A stretch of DNA of 64,000 nucleotides from an uncultured Tenacibaculum sp. (GCA_947501615.1 CANMWK010000003.1:1-64000); one strand, 5' to 3'. Shown: positions 1 through 8,971, counted from the first letter of the stretch. The notes: generated by a model from the sequence alone, not told the origin. Numbers and translations: made by a program.

Positions 1-85
1 ACTACTTTACTACTTTACTACTTTACTACTTTACTACTTTACTACTTTACTACTTTACTACTTTACTACTTTACTACTTTACTAC
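1..85. repeat. 8-bp tandem repeat ACTACTTT, about 10.5 copies
   Basis: The unit ACTACTTT repeats without interruption from the first base to about position 85. It may extend upstream of the window. Its last copy contains the stop codon of prfB on the minus strand. Read on that strand the unit is AAAGTAGT, which places TAG directly followed by TAA, a tandem stop. Because it lies after the stop codon, slippage would not change the RF2 protein. It could be a true microsatellite or an assembly artefact at a contig end. Confidence 0.95.
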
Positions 86-1179
86 GAGCTCTCTTTCTGT
101 CCCATCATCATTAGATAAGATTTCAAAAACGGATTTATATTTCCGTCCATAACAGCATCGACATTTCCTGTTTCATGGGCAGTTCTAACATCTTTTACCA
201 ATTTATAAGGATGCATTACATAATTTCGAATCTGACTTCCCCATTCATTTTTCATTTTATTAGCTTCGATATCAGCACGAGCAGCTTGCCTTTTTTGAAG
301 TTCTATTTCATATAATTGTGATTTCAACATTTGTAAAGCTGTCGCTCTATTATCGTGTTGAGATCTTGAGTTAGAACATTGAATTTGAATACCAGTAGGT
401 TTATGGTGTAATTGAACTTTTGTTTCTACCTTATTTACATTTTGTCCACCAGCACCACTAGAACGAGCAGTAGTAATTTCAATATCAGCAGGATTAATTT
501 CAATTTCTATAGAATCATCAGCAACAGGGTATACATACACAGAAGAGAAAGAAGTATGACGTTTTGCATTACTATCGAATGGCGAAATACGAACCAAACG
601 ATGTACACCATTTTCACCTTTTAACCAACCAAAAGCATAATCGCCATCTATTTCTATAGTTACAGTTTTTATACCAGCAGTATCACCACTTTGGTAGTTT
701 AATGTTTTTAATTTAAAACCTTGTTTTTCTGCCCACATCGTATACATACGAGTCAACATTTCTGTCCAATCACAACTCTCTGTACCTCCAGCACCAGCAG
801 TAATTTGGATTACAGCACTTAAGTTATCACCTTCTTCAGAAAGCATATTCTTAAATTCAATATCTTCTAAAAAAGCACTAGTTTTTTCAAATTGTTCTGT
901 GATTTCATCTTCGTCTACATCACCTTCTTTAAAGAAATCGTAAAGTACATTCAAATCCTCGCTTAATGTAACGATCTCATTATAATCATTAACCCATTTT
1001 TTCTTGAATCGTAACGATTTCATTAATGTTTCAGCTTCTTTAGGATTGTTCCAGAAATTAGGATCGGCAGTTTTTTCTTCTTCATTAGAAATCTCAATCA
1101 ATTTCTGATCGATATTTAAATAATCTCTAAGTTTTTCTACACGATTTTTAATGTTCTTTAATTGGTCGAATGTAATCAT
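82..1179 (-). CDS. prfB: peptide chain release factor 2 (RF2)
   Basis: RF2 recognises UAA and UGA stop codons in the ribosomal A site and triggers peptide release. The 365-residue protein aligns over the usual RF2 length. It shows the SPF stop-recognition tripeptide (in VRISPFDS) and the catalytic GGQ loop (in [10 protein letters not shown]). Many prfB genes need a +1 frameshift at an in-frame UGA near codon 26; here the corresponding stretch (LRDYLNIDQ) reads straight through without a UGA, so that autoregulation is absent. The gene itself ends in TAG, which RF1 reads. A TACTTTTG promoter-like element at 1185-1192 lies only 5 nt before the ATG, suggesting a leaderless or nearly leaderless mRNA. 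Confidence 0.97.
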   Translation of the reverse strand: MITFDQLKNIKNRVEKLRDYLNIDQKLIEISNEEEKTADPNFWNNPKEAETLMKSLRFKKKWVNDYNEIVTLSEDLNVLYDFFKEGDVDEDEITEQFEKTSAFLEDIEFKNMLSEEGDNLSAVIQITAGAGGTESCDWTEMLTRMYTMWAEKQGFKLKTLNYQSGDTAGIKTVTIEIDGDYAFGWLKGENGVHRLVRISPFDSNAKRHTSFSSVYVYPVADDSIEIEINPADIEITTARSSGAGGQNVNKVETKVQLHHKPTGIQIQCSNSRSQHDNRATALQMLKSQLYEIELQKRQAARADIEANKMKNEWGSQIRNYVMHPYKLVKDVRTAHETGNVDAVMDGNINPFLKSYLMMMGQKESS

Positions 1180-1184
1180 AAAGG

Positions 1185-1192
1185 CAAAAGTA
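1185..1192 (-). promoter_or_regulatory. predicted -7 promoter element of prfB
   Basis: On the minus strand this reads TACTTTTG, a full match to the Bacteroidota -7 consensus TAnnTTTG. It ends 5 nt before the prfB ATG. No TTG was found at the usual 17-23 nt spacing upstream, so the call rests on the -7 box alone. Confidence 0.4.
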
Positions 1193-1250
1193 AGGTAAAA
1201 AAAAGATTTAGTATTTTTAACAACCTTTTAAATCTAAACTTAATTACTAC

Positions 1251-3626
1251 ATGAAAAAAACCATATTTGTTATATGTTGTTTCTTTGCGATTTCTTCTTT
1301 TTCTCAATTCTTTGAAGGAAAGAAAAGTATAAAAAAAAATAAAGGATTTATTCCTTTTTATTATAATGAAAAAACAGATGAAATTTTCTTAGAAATCACA
1401 AAACTAGATACCGAAATTTTATATGTAAATGCTTTATCAGAAGGTGTTGGATCCAATGATATTGGTTTAGATAGAGGTCAGTTAGGAAGTGGAGTAGTGG
1501 TAAAATTTAAAAAAGCTGGTAATAAGTTATTACTAATACAACCCAATCAGGATTATAGAGCAGTAACAAATAATATTGAGGAAAAACAATCTGTAAAAGA
1601 AGCGTTTGCAAAATCTGTTTTACATGGTTTTAAAATTGTAGAAGAAAAGAATAATCGTTATTTGATTAATGCAACCAGTTTTTTTGTGAGAGATGCACAT
1701 GGAGTAGCCAATAGATTAGCGTCAAATAATCAAGGAAGTTATCGATTGGATAAGAGTAAAAGTGCATTTTACATTGATAGAACTAAAGCTTTTCCTAAGA
1801 ATGTAGAGTTTGATGTAATGCTTACTTTTTCAGGAAAACCAAAAGGATATAACATACAAAGTGTTACACCAAATGCTTCTTTAGTAACAGTTCATCAACA
1901 TCATTCTTTTGTTGAGTTACCAGATGATAAATATAAGCCTAGAGTATATGATCCTCGCTGTGGCTCTTGGCAAATGACATATTTAGATTATGCGACTCCA
2001 GTTGATCAATCTATCAGAAAACGTTTCATTTACAGACATCGATTAGAGAAAAAAAATCCTAAAGCTAAGATTAGCGAAGCTGTAGCACCGATTATTTATT
2101 ATTTAGATAGAGGTACGCCAGAACCTGTGCGTTCTGCTTTATTAGAAGGCGGAAGATGGTGGAATCAAGCTTTTGAAGCTATTGGTTATAAAGATGCTTT
2201 TCAGTTAAAAATGTTGCCTAAAGATGCCGATCCGTTAGATGTTCGTTACAATGTCATTCAATGGGTACATCGTTCAACAAGAGGTTGGAGTTATGGAGGA
2301 AATATTTCAGATCCAAGAACTGGAGAAATTTTAAAAGGACATGTAAGTTTAGGTTCACTTCGAATTCGTCAAGATTTTTTAATTGCTCAGGCTTTGCAAG
2401 CTCCTTACGCAAATGGAAATGTTGATGATACGTTTGCTTTAGAAATGGCTTTAGCAAGAATTCGTCAATTATCTGCTCATGAAATCGGACACACATTAGG
2501 TTTCGCTCATAATTTTGCAGCAAGTACAAATAATAGATCTTCGGTGATGGATTATCCTCATCCACAGCTTCAACTTAAAAACGGAAAAGTTGATTTTTCT
2601 AATGCTTATGATGATAAAATCGGAGCTTGGGATAAAATAACTGTAGCGTATGCTTATCAGGATTTTCCTAACCAAGAAAAAGAAGGTTTAGCTAAGATTT
2701 TAAAAGAAGCTTCAGATAAAGGTTTACGATTTATTTCTGATGCAGATGCAAGACCAAAAGGTAGTGCGCATGCGTATGCACATTTATGGGATAACGGAAA
2801 AAGTGCTTCTGAAGAATTAAATAATGTATTGGCAATTAGAAAAAAGGCGATCGAAGATTTTTCCACAGATAATATCAAAACCAATGAACCGTATTCGGTA
2901 TTAGAAGATGTATTTGTTCCGTTATATTTTTTCCATAGATATCAAACAGATGCAACTTCAAAATTAATAGGTGGATTAGATTATACCTATGCAGTTAAAG
3001 GACAAAAAGATGTAATTGTTGAAAGAATAAAAGGGGCTACAGAAAGAGAAGCTTTACAAGCCCTTTTAAAAACTATTGATGTAAAAGAAATAGCAATTCC
3101 GAAACGATTATTACAACTTTTTCCTCCTAGAGCTTATGGATATGGCAGAACAAGAGAAAGTTTTAAAAGTAAAACAGGAGTTGCTTTCGATCCGTATGGA
3201 GCGGTGCAAACTAATGTTGCATTTACATTGAGTTATTTGTTACATCCAGAACGTGTAAATCGTGTTGTTCAACATTATAGTATTGATTATAGTCAGTTAA
3301 GTTTACAAGAGATTTTAGATAAATTAATTGAAGTTTCTGTACAGAAATCATATCAAGATTCTTACTATAAATCATTGAACACAATAGTATCCAAAGAAAT
3401 TGTTTTAAATTTATTTTATTTGCACAATAGTTCAATTTATTTTGAAGGCAAAGCGATTGTAAATGAGAAAATCAATACTATTAAATCGTATCTAGAAAAA
3501 AATAAGAATACGGTGAATAATGAGTTTCTTGTATTAATTAATGATTTCAAGAAAAATCCTTCAAAGTATAGTAAGAAATCAGTAGTTTTAAAAATGCCTG
3601 ATGGTTCTCCAATTGGATCAAAATAA
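1251..3626 (+). CDS. secreted zinc-dependent metalloprotease (DUF5117/DUF4953 type)
   Basis: This 791-residue protein starts with a clear signal peptide (about residues 1-18, ending SSFSQ). It carries an extended zinc site HEIGHTLGFAH at residues 410-420, with E411 as general base. A short distance downstream is a met-turn-like SVMDYP, typical of metzincins. The overall layout matches the large Bacteroidota family annotated with DUF5118, DUF5117 and DUF4953 domains. It is probably exported to the periplasm or surface. Substrates are unknown. It stands alone between prfB (divergent) and threonine aldolase, 31 bp upstream of the latter, so the two may be cotranscribed. No type IX secretion C-terminal signal is evident. 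Confidence 0.85.
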   Translation: MKKTIFVICCFFAISSFSQFFEGKKSIKKNKGFIPFYYNEKTDEIFLEITKLDTEILYVNALSEGVGSNDIGLDRGQLGSGVVVKFKKAGNKLLLIQPNQDYRAVTNNIEEKQSVKEAFAKSVLHGFKIVEEKNNRYLINATSFFVRDAHGVANRLASNNQGSYRLDKSKSAFYIDRTKAFPKNVEFDVMLTFSGKPKGYNIQSVTPNASLVTVHQHHSFVELPDDKYKPRVYDPRCGSWQMTYLDYATPVDQSIRKRFIYRHRLEKKNPKAKISEAVAPIIYYLDRGTPEPVRSALLEGGRWWNQAFEAIGYKDAFQLKMLPKDADPLDVRYNVIQWVHRSTRGWSYGGNISDPRTGEILKGHVSLGSLRIRQDFLIAQALQAPYANGNVDDTFALEMALARIRQLSAHEIGHTLGFAHNFAASTNNRSSVMDYPHPQLQLKNGKVDFSNAYDDKIGAWDKITVAYAYQDFPNQEKEGLAKILKEASDKGLRFISDADARPKGSAHAYAHLWDNGKSASEELNNVLAIRKKAIEDFSTDNIKTNEPYSVLEDVFVPLYFFHRYQTDATSKLIGGLDYTYAVKGQKDVIVERIKGATEREALQALLKTIDVKEIAIPKRLLQLFPPRAYGYGRTRESFKSKTGVAFDPYGAVQTNVAFTLSYLLHPERVNRVVQHYSIDYSQLSLQEILDKLIEVSVQKSYQDSYYKSLNTIVSKEIVLNLFYLHNSSIYFEGKAIVNEKINTIKSYLEKNKNTVNNEFLVLINDFKKNPSKYSKKSVVLKMPDGSPIGSK

Positions 3627-3657
3627 ATGCACAATTAACTAATAATAAATTTTTGAA

Positions 3658-4692
3658 ATGCAAGTAAATTTAATAAGTGATACTGTAACGAAGCCTACAG
3701 AAGGGATGTTAAAAGCTATGATGACAGCTGATGTTGGTGATGATGTTTTTAAAGGAGATCCAACAGTAAATTTATTACAAGAAAAGGTAGCTGATATGTT
3801 TGGAATGGAAGATGCTTTGTTTTTTCCTTCAGGAACCATGGCGAATCAAACAGCGATAAAATTACATACACAACCAGGTGATAAATTATTTTGTGATAAA
3901 TGGGCTCATGTATACAATTATGAAGGTGGAGGAGCAGCTTTTAATGCTGGAGTTTCGTGTAAGTTAATTGATGGAGATCGTGGTATGTTTACAGCAGATC
4001 AATTACATTCAGCTGCAGAAGGAAGGTCAGATATTCATGTACCCTATTCTCGTTTAGTATGTATAGAAAATACAACGAATAAAGGTGGAGGAGCTTGTTG
4101 GGATTTTGATGAATTGAAAACTATAAAAGAAGTTTCAGACAAGTTTAATTTAGCATATCATTTAGATGGTGCTAGACTTTTTAATGCTCTTGTTGAAAAA
4201 AATGAAACCCCTAAACAATACGGAAAGTTATTCGATACAATTTCTATTTGTTTATCAAAAGGACTTGGCGCTCCAATAGGTTCTGTTTTGGTTGGTTCTA
4301 AAGAACATATTGCCAAAGCACTTAGAATAAGAAAATTGTTTGGAGGCGCTATGCGTCAAGTTGGGTATTTGGCTGCTGCTGGCATTTACGCATTAGATAA
4401 TCATGTAGAACGTTTACAAGAAGATCATCAAAAAGCAAAGGAAATAGGAGAGACTTTACAACAACTATCTTATGTGAAGAAAGTTGAACCGATAGAAACT
4501 AACATCGTTATTTTTTATGTAAACGATAATTTAAATGCAGCTGATTTTATCAATGACATGCAAGAAAAAGATATTTTATTAACGCCTATGGGAGAAGGTA
4601 AAATACGAATTGTAACACATTTAGATTATACAGATAAAATGCATAAAACATTATTAAAGGCATTACAAAACTATCAAATGCTAAAGTTTTAA
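3658..4692 (+). CDS. ltaE: low-specificity L-threonine aldolase
   Basis: A PLP enzyme that cleaves L-threonine or L-allo-threonine to glycine and acetaldehyde in the cytoplasm. The 344-residue length is normal. Family features are the N-terminal LISDTVTKPT, the HLDGAR segment at residues 168-173 (D170 contacts the PLP ring nitrogen) and the PLP lysine K201 in CLSKGLGAPIG. It follows the metalloprotease gene by 31 bp. No terminator is obvious in the 58 bp before the convergent beta-barrel gene, only a weak 5-bp stem at 4718-4731. Confidence 0.92.
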   Translation: MQVNLISDTVTKPTEGMLKAMMTADVGDDVFKGDPTVNLLQEKVADMFGMEDALFFPSGTMANQTAIKLHTQPGDKLFCDKWAHVYNYEGGGAAFNAGVSCKLIDGDRGMFTADQLHSAAEGRSDIHVPYSRLVCIENTTNKGGGACWDFDELKTIKEVSDKFNLAYHLDGARLFNALVEKNETPKQYGKLFDTISICLSKGLGAPIGSVLVGSKEHIAKALRIRKLFGGAMRQVGYLAAAGIYALDNHVERLQEDHQKAKEIGETLQQLSYVKKVEPIETNIVIFYVNDNLNAADFINDMQEKDILLTPMGEGKIRIVTHLDYTDKMHKTLLKALQNYQMLKF

Positions 4693-4750
4693 TCGCATTC
4701 CAAACGGTTAACTTCCCCGATAGTTGTATCGAGACTATTCATTTTTTACA

Positions 4751-5245
4751 TTAAAAGAAGACTCTAAATACAGGAGATATAGCTGATGCATAGATACTTC
4801 TATTTTTATCAAATAAAAGGTCGTAACGAAAACCGATAGAAATATTTCTGCCTACTCTATATCCAGCACCAACATATAATGCGGGATAACTAAAGCTATC
4901 GTCAACTCCTTGAAAACTTTGGTTTACAAATAGTTGTTCGAACTCAGCGGAAAGTTGTATCTCTTGTATAGGACTATATAAGCTTAATATACTGGTGCTA
5001 AAAACATTGTTTTTAAAATCACCTCTTTTTGCATATTGATATCCTAAGCTTAACCCCATAGAAAATTGACTGTTAAAATCGTAGATGGCTGTAGGAGAAA
5101 TAGCTATTGTGGTAGAATTATTTCCAAAGCCTAATCCAAAGCCTCCACCAAAACGAACTTCATCCCAAAAGCTAGTTTCAGAATTTTCTTGAGCAAATGC
5201 AATAGTACTAATTAAAAAAGTACAGATGAGTAAAACTTTTTTCAT
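4751..5245 (-). CDS. small outer-membrane beta-barrel protein
   Basis: A 164-residue protein with a signal peptide (residues 1-18, ending AFAQ), alternating hydrophobic strands, glycine-rich turns and a C-terminal phenylalanine. These features are typical of an eight-stranded outer-membrane barrel of the flavobacterial type. It is the third gene of a sigma factor operon, 12 bp after the membrane protein gene, so its level may respond to the same envelope signal. Function is not known; I recognise only the fold type. Confidence 0.65.
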   Translation of the reverse strand: MKKVLLICTFLISTIAFAQENSETSFWDEVRFGGGFGLGFGNNSTTIAISPTAIYDFNSQFSMGLSLGYQYAKRGDFKNNVFSTSILSLYSPIQEIQLSAEFEQLFVNQSFQGVDDSFSYPALYVGAGYRVGRNISIGFRYDLLFDKNRSIYASAISPVFRVFF

Positions 5246-5257
5246 AAAAGAAAGTAT

Positions 5258-5902
5258 TTATCCTTCTAATTTAGCTAAATCTTTGTAATTTCTATTTAAT
5301 TTCTTTAATAAAATACCATAAAGTAAGTAATAGTACAATGATAAGAAAGCTAACATAATAACCACAATTATAATTTGTGAAACAATATAGATAGTCCTAA
5401 ATTTAGATTCATCGCTAATATTTAAACCTTCCCTAGGTAGAATAATTTCCATACCGTTTGGAGTGTTTATGACTATAAAGTTAAAGATAATCATAACAAT
5501 TAAGTTACCTATAATATTATAATACAAGTAATACTTAGTAGTTTTTCTAGTCTTAATGATTTTATGCATTAAGCTTTTAGTCGTATCTGTTGCGTTAATA
5601 GATTTAAAGTTTTTATAAAACAGAAAAATGAAAACTAATACAACTGCTATATTAATATAATATATGTAGTTTACTAATTCAAGTATGTTCAAGTCTTTTA
5701 AAACTTCAGAATATTTAGGGTTTGACACTGTAAAACTCAATGTGCTTAATAACAGAAATTCTAACAAACAAATAATAAAAATCCACTTTACTATAGATGA
5801 AGATTTTGATTTTGTCATTTTATAGATATCTTCTTTTGATACCTTATTTGAATTCTCTGCTTGATTATCCCAAGCTTTTTTATATTTATCTAATACATCC
5901 AT
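5258..5902 (-). CDS. membrane protein paired with ECF sigma factor, probable anti-sigma factor
   Basis: This 214-residue protein has a soluble N-terminus (about 37 residues, starting MDVLDKYKKAWDNQ) followed by about four hydrophobic segments near residues 38-58, 75-95, 118-140 and 172-192. It begins 9 bp after the sigma factor stop codon. This position and the short cytoplasmic N-terminus fit an anti-sigma factor that holds the sigma factor at the inner membrane. No zinc-binding ZAS motif is visible, so the regulatory role is inferred from context. Confidence 0.55.
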   Translation of the reverse strand: MDVLDKYKKAWDNQAENSNKVSKEDIYKMTKSKSSSIVKWIFIICLLEFLLLSTLSFTVSNPKYSEVLKDLNILELVNYIYYINIAVVLVFIFLFYKNFKSINATDTTKSLMHKIIKTRKTTKYYLYYNIIGNLIVMIIFNFIVINTPNGMEIILPREGLNISDESKFRTIYIVSQIIIVVIMLAFLSLYYYLLYGILLKKLNRNYKDLAKLEG

Positions 5903-5911
5903 ATCGTACTC

Positions 5912-6406
5912 TTATGGGTTTAGTATTTTTTTTAATTTATCTTTCGCTCGATTCATTTTCACACGAGCATTAACTTCGCTAATACCTAAGGTTTCAGAAA
6001 TATCTCTGTATGATTTGTCTTCTAAATACAGAAATACTAACGCCTTATCGATATCATTTAAATGTTGTATGGCTCCATACAAAGCTTTCAATTGAACCTC
6101 TTCAGTATCATCATAGTCTATAGCTTTAATTTTAAAAGCTATATCTGAGATGTCCTGAGTTTTTATTTTTCTAGTTGATTTTCTATATAAGGAAATTGCT
6201 GTGTTAAGAGCAACTCTATACAACCATGTACTAAATTTAGCATCTCCTCTAAATTTGGAATAGTTTTTCCATACTTGTATAGTGATTTCCTGAAATAAAT
6301 CATTATGGTCGTTCGAGTTTGTAGTGTATATCCTACAAATTTTGTGAACTATATTCTGATTGGATTCAAAATCATCTAAAAACTTGTCTTCTAGACTTTT
6401 TAACAC
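5912..6406 (-). CDS. RNA polymerase ECF sigma factor
   Basis: A 164-residue sigma-70 family protein of ECF size. Region 2 includes DLFQEITIQVWKNYSKF and STWLYRVALNTAISLYRK; region 4 carries a helix-turn-helix in LEDKSYRDISETLGISEVNARVKMNRAKDKLK. It is the first gene of a three-gene operon with a membrane protein and an outer-membrane barrel. Upstream, on the minus strand, are TATATTAG (6440-6447) and GTGTAAC (6454-6460); the latter resembles an ECF -35 element, so self-activation is possible. The stimulus is unknown. Confidence 0.9.
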   Translation of the reverse strand: MLKSLEDKFLDDFESNQNIVHKICRIYTTNSNDHNDLFQEITIQVWKNYSKFRGDAKFSTWLYRVALNTAISLYRKSTRKIKTQDISDIAFKIKAIDYDDTEEVQLKALYGAIQHLNDIDKALVFLYLEDKSYRDISETLGISEVNARVKMNRAKDKLKKILNP

Positions 6407-6439
6407 GATAAATTTTAGTTAGTTATAGTATTAGTAGCT

Positions 6440-6460
6440 CTAATATAAAAAATGTTACAC
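6440..6460 (-). promoter_or_regulatory. candidate promoter of the ECF sigma operon
   Basis: On the minus strand GTGTAAC (6460-6454) is followed six bases later by TATATTAG (6447-6440). The second element resembles TAnnTTTG with one change; the first resembles an ECF -35 box (GTAAC). The overlap of both types leaves open whether the housekeeping or the encoded sigma factor is used. Confidence 0.3.
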
Positions 6461-6500
6461 CATTCATAAATAAAATTTTCAAAATACCTAGAATATTTAG

Positions 6501-6513
6501 TATCTTTGTTTAA
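6501..6513 (+). promoter_or_regulatory. promoter -7 element overlapping putative CarH operator
   Basis: TATCTTTG (6501-6508) matches the TAnnTTTG -7 consensus and lies 21 nt before the TTG start of the carH-like gene. It overlaps TTTGTTTAA (6505-6513), nine bases that recur as both arms of an inverted repeat in front of crtI. This placement would let the regulator block its own promoter. Confidence 0.45.
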
Positions 6514-6529
6514 TTAAAAGTGGTTAACG

Positions 6530-7423
6530 TTGAACAATATAAAGACAGTATTTACAATTAAAGACCTTGAAAATATATCAGGTATTAAAGCGCATACTAT
6601 ACGTATATGGGAAAAACGTTATAATTTACTCGAGCCTAATCGAACAGATACAAATATCAGATATTATTCATCAGAAAGTTTATTAAAGCTATTAAATGTA
6701 GCTTTACTGAATAAACATAATTATAAGATATCTAAGATTGCTCAGATGTCTGAAGAACAGATTTTAACAAATACACGAGAATTAGCATTTAAATTTGCGG
6801 CTAATGATGAAGCTATAAATGCCTTCAAAATGTCAATGTTTCAATTTGATAAGACATTATTTAACAGTACATACGAAAAGTTATTACATAAAAAAACATT
6901 TCGACAAATTTTTAAAGAAGTATTTATTCCTTTTTTGAATCACATCGGTCTTTTATGGCAAACAAAGACATTAATGCCTGCACACGAGCATTTTATTTCT
7001 AATTTAATTATTCAGAAAATACAATTAAATATAGAAAAATTAGAGTATGCAGCAACCAATAAAGATTATACTTATGTGTTGTTTTTGCCTGATGGAGAAA
7101 TACATGAGATAGGATTGATGTACTTAAATTTTGAACTAGTTTTAAGAGGGTGCCAAACAATTTATCTCGGACAAAGCCTACCATTAAATAACCTAAATTA
7201 TTTCTTTGAAGGTGAACTAAAAGTTTGTTTTGTGACTTCTTTGACGGTTCAGCCTAGCGATGATAGAATACCAGAATATTTTAAAGAAATTGATGCTATT
7301 TTAAAAGGAACAGATCATAAAATAATGGCTGTAGGAAAAAAAGCGACTATAGTTTCTGAAGAAAGTTTTAAATCTAATATTGAAATATATCCTTCTATAA
7401 TCGATATGATTGACAGTTTGTAA
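6530..7423 (+). CDS. carH: MerR-family B12-dependent light-responsive repressor (CarH/LitR type)
   Basis: The 297-residue protein has an N-terminal MerR winged helix (residues 7-75, with HTIRIWEKRY) and a C-terminal cobalamin-binding unit. The helical part holds W143 and E153-H154 in a W-x9-EH arrangement; the Rossmann part holds E190-I-H192-E-I-G195, an ExHxxG cobalt-ligand motif. In known CarH proteins these residues bind adenosylcobalamin, and light breaks the tetramer to release DNA. It precedes the crt operon on the same strand, so it probably represses carotenoid synthesis in the dark. The start is TTG; there is no ATG before the HTH. Close relatives without light function exist, so photoreception is inferred from the motifs. 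Confidence 0.85.
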   Translation: MNNIKTVFTIKDLENISGIKAHTIRIWEKRYNLLEPNRTDTNIRYYSSESLLKLLNVALLNKHNYKISKIAQMSEEQILTNTRELAFKFAANDEAINAFKMSMFQFDKTLFNSTYEKLLHKKTFRQIFKEVFIPFLNHIGLLWQTKTLMPAHEHFISNLIIQKIQLNIEKLEYAATNKDYTYVLFLPDGEIHEIGLMYLNFELVLRGCQTIYLGQSLPLNNLNYFFEGELKVCFVTSLTVQPSDDRIPEYFKEIDAILKGTDHKIMAVGKKATIVSEESFKSNIEIYPSIIDMIDSL

Positions 7424-7424
7424 T

Positions 7425-7460
7425 TTTTGTTTAAATTTTAGAAAAAAAAGTTAAACAAAA
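7425..7460. promoter_or_regulatory. 10-bp perfect inverted repeat at the crtI promoter, probable operator
   Basis: TTTTGTTTAA (7425-7434) and TTAAACAAAA (7451-7460) are perfect inverted copies separated by 16 bp. They begin 2 bp after the carH-like stop codon, and the right arm falls about where the -33 region of the crtI promoter is expected. MerR proteins bind inverted repeats. Alternatively the AT-only stem could be a weak terminator of the regulator gene, as T-rich sequence follows. Confidence 0.5.
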
Positions 7461-7473
7461 CAATATTTTTTTC

Positions 7474-7481
7474 TACCTTTA
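7474..7481 (+). promoter_or_regulatory. predicted -7 element of the crt operon
   Basis: TACCTTTA matches TAnnTTTG except for the last base. It ends 20 nt before the TTG start of crtI and lies just downstream of the inverted repeat at 7425-7460. Confidence 0.35.
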
Positions 7482-7501
7482 GGGTATTAAAATCATCTAC
7501 A

Positions 7502-8971
7502 TTGAATAAAAAAATATCAATAATTGGTTCGGGGTTTTCATCACTTTCAGCGGCTTGCTACATGGCAAAAGCTGGTTTTGAAGTAAAAATATACGAGAAA
7601 AATAATACTTTAGGAGGTAGAGCTAGACAATATTTAAATGAAGGTTTTACATTTGATATAGGACCAACTTGGTACTGGATGCCAGATGTTTTTGAAAAGT
7701 TTTTTGCTGATTTCGGAAAAAAACCATCTGATTTTTACACGTTGGAAAAATTAGATCCAGCTTATCAAGTATATTTCGAAAAGAATGATAGTATAACTAT
7801 TCCTGGGAATTTTGAAGAAATTTGTGAAGTTTTTGAAAATGAAGAACCTGGGAGTTCTAAACATTTAAGAAAGTTTATAAAGTCTGCTCAAGAGAATTAT
7901 GATATTGCAGTTAAAGATGTTGTATATCGTCCTGGAATTTCTCCTCTTGAATTAGTTACCCCTCAAACAGCTGTGAGAGTCGGGCAGTTTTTTTCTACGA
8001 TTAAAAAACAAGTTCGAAAAAAAATAAAGAGTCATAAGTTAATTCAAATTTTAGAATTTCCAGTATTATTTCTAGGAGCCAAGCCAAGTAATACACCTGC
8101 TTTTTATAATTTTATGAATTATGCAGATTTCGGATTAGGTACTTGGCATCCAAAAGGAGGGATGTACAAAGTTATTGAGGGTATGGTTGCTTTAGCAGAG
8201 CAATTAGGAGTAAATTTTGTTACGAATGCTAAAGTAGAAAAGATAGATGTAGATCATAAGAACCAAGTAAACTCCGTTCAAGTTAATGGAGAATCTATAC
8301 CTACAAATTTGGTGTTAAGTGGTGCAGATTATCATCATACCGAAACATTATTGAATTCATCTCTAAGACAATATTCTGAAAAATATTGGGATAATAGGAT
8401 TTTTGCTCCTTCTTCGTTATTGTTTTATGTTGGATTTGATAAAAAAATAAAAAATGTTGAACATCATACATTATTTTTTGATACAAGTTTTGATGTACAT
8501 GCAAAAGATATTTATGATACTCCAAAATGGCCAGAGAAACCATTGTTTTATGCAAGTTTTCCTAGTATAACAGACGATTCATTTGCACCTGAAGGTAAAG
8601 AAGCGGCTACTTTTTTAATTCCTTTAGCACCTGGAATTGAAGATACAGAAGAGATTAGAGAAAAGTACTTTACTATAATTATTGAAAGATTAGAGCGTTT
8701 AACTAGTCAAGATGTTAAACAAAGTATTATCTTTAAGAAGAGTTATTGCGTAAATGATTTTATAGAAGATTACAATTCTTATAAAGGAAATGCGTATGGG
8801 TTAGCTAATATTTTAACTCAAACAGCATTTTTAAGACCAAAAATAAAAAGTAAAAAAGTAAAGAATTTATACTTTACAGGACAATTAACGGTTCCGGGAC
8901 CGGGGGTACCACCGTCATTAATTTCGGGTAAAATAGCTTCAGATTTAATTTTAAAAAACCACCTATCATGA
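7502..8971 (+). CDS. crtI: phytoene desaturase
   Basis: This FAD enzyme introduces double bonds into phytoene to give lycopene. The 489-residue protein has the dinucleotide-binding motif GSGFSSLSAA near residue 9, the LGGRAR segment that follows the adenosine site, and a C-terminal carotenoid dehydrogenase signature (GQLTVPGPGVPPSLISG). The start codon is TTG directly before NKKISIIG. It is first in a tightly packed operon: crtB begins 4 bp before its end. Length and context fit bacterial CrtI rather than a ketolase or isomerase. Confidence 0.93.
   Translation: MNKKISIIGSGFSSLSAACYMAKAGFEVKIYEKNNTLGGRARQYLNEGFTFDIGPTWYWMPDVFEKFFADFGKKPSDFYTLEKLDPAYQVYFEKNDSITIPGNFEEICEVFENEEPGSSKHLRKFIKSAQENYDIAVKDVVYRPGISPLELVTPQTAVRVGQFFSTIKKQVRKKIKSHKLIQILEFPVLFLGAKPSNTPAFYNFMNYADFGLGTWHPKGGMYKVIEGMVALAEQLGVNFVTNAKVEKIDVDHKNQVNSVQVNGESIPTNLVLSGADYHHTETLLNSSLRQYSEKYWDNRIFAPSSLLFYVGFDKKIKNVEHHTLFFDTSFDVHAKDIYDTPKWPEKPLFYASFPSITDDSFAPEGKEAATFLIPLAPGIEDTEEIREKYFTIIIERLERLTSQDVKQSIIFKKSYCVNDFIEDYNSYKGNAYGLANILTQTAFLRPKIKSKKVKNLYFTGQLTVPGPGVPPSLISGKIASDLILKNHLS

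Noticed and set aside
1..85. Regular repeat considered as a CRISPR array
   Set aside because: Units are 8 bp and directly contiguous; there are no spacers and no cas genes.
4718..4731. CGATA-GTTG-TATCG stem as terminator of threonine aldolase
   Set aside because: Only 5 bp with no T-run on either strand; too weak.
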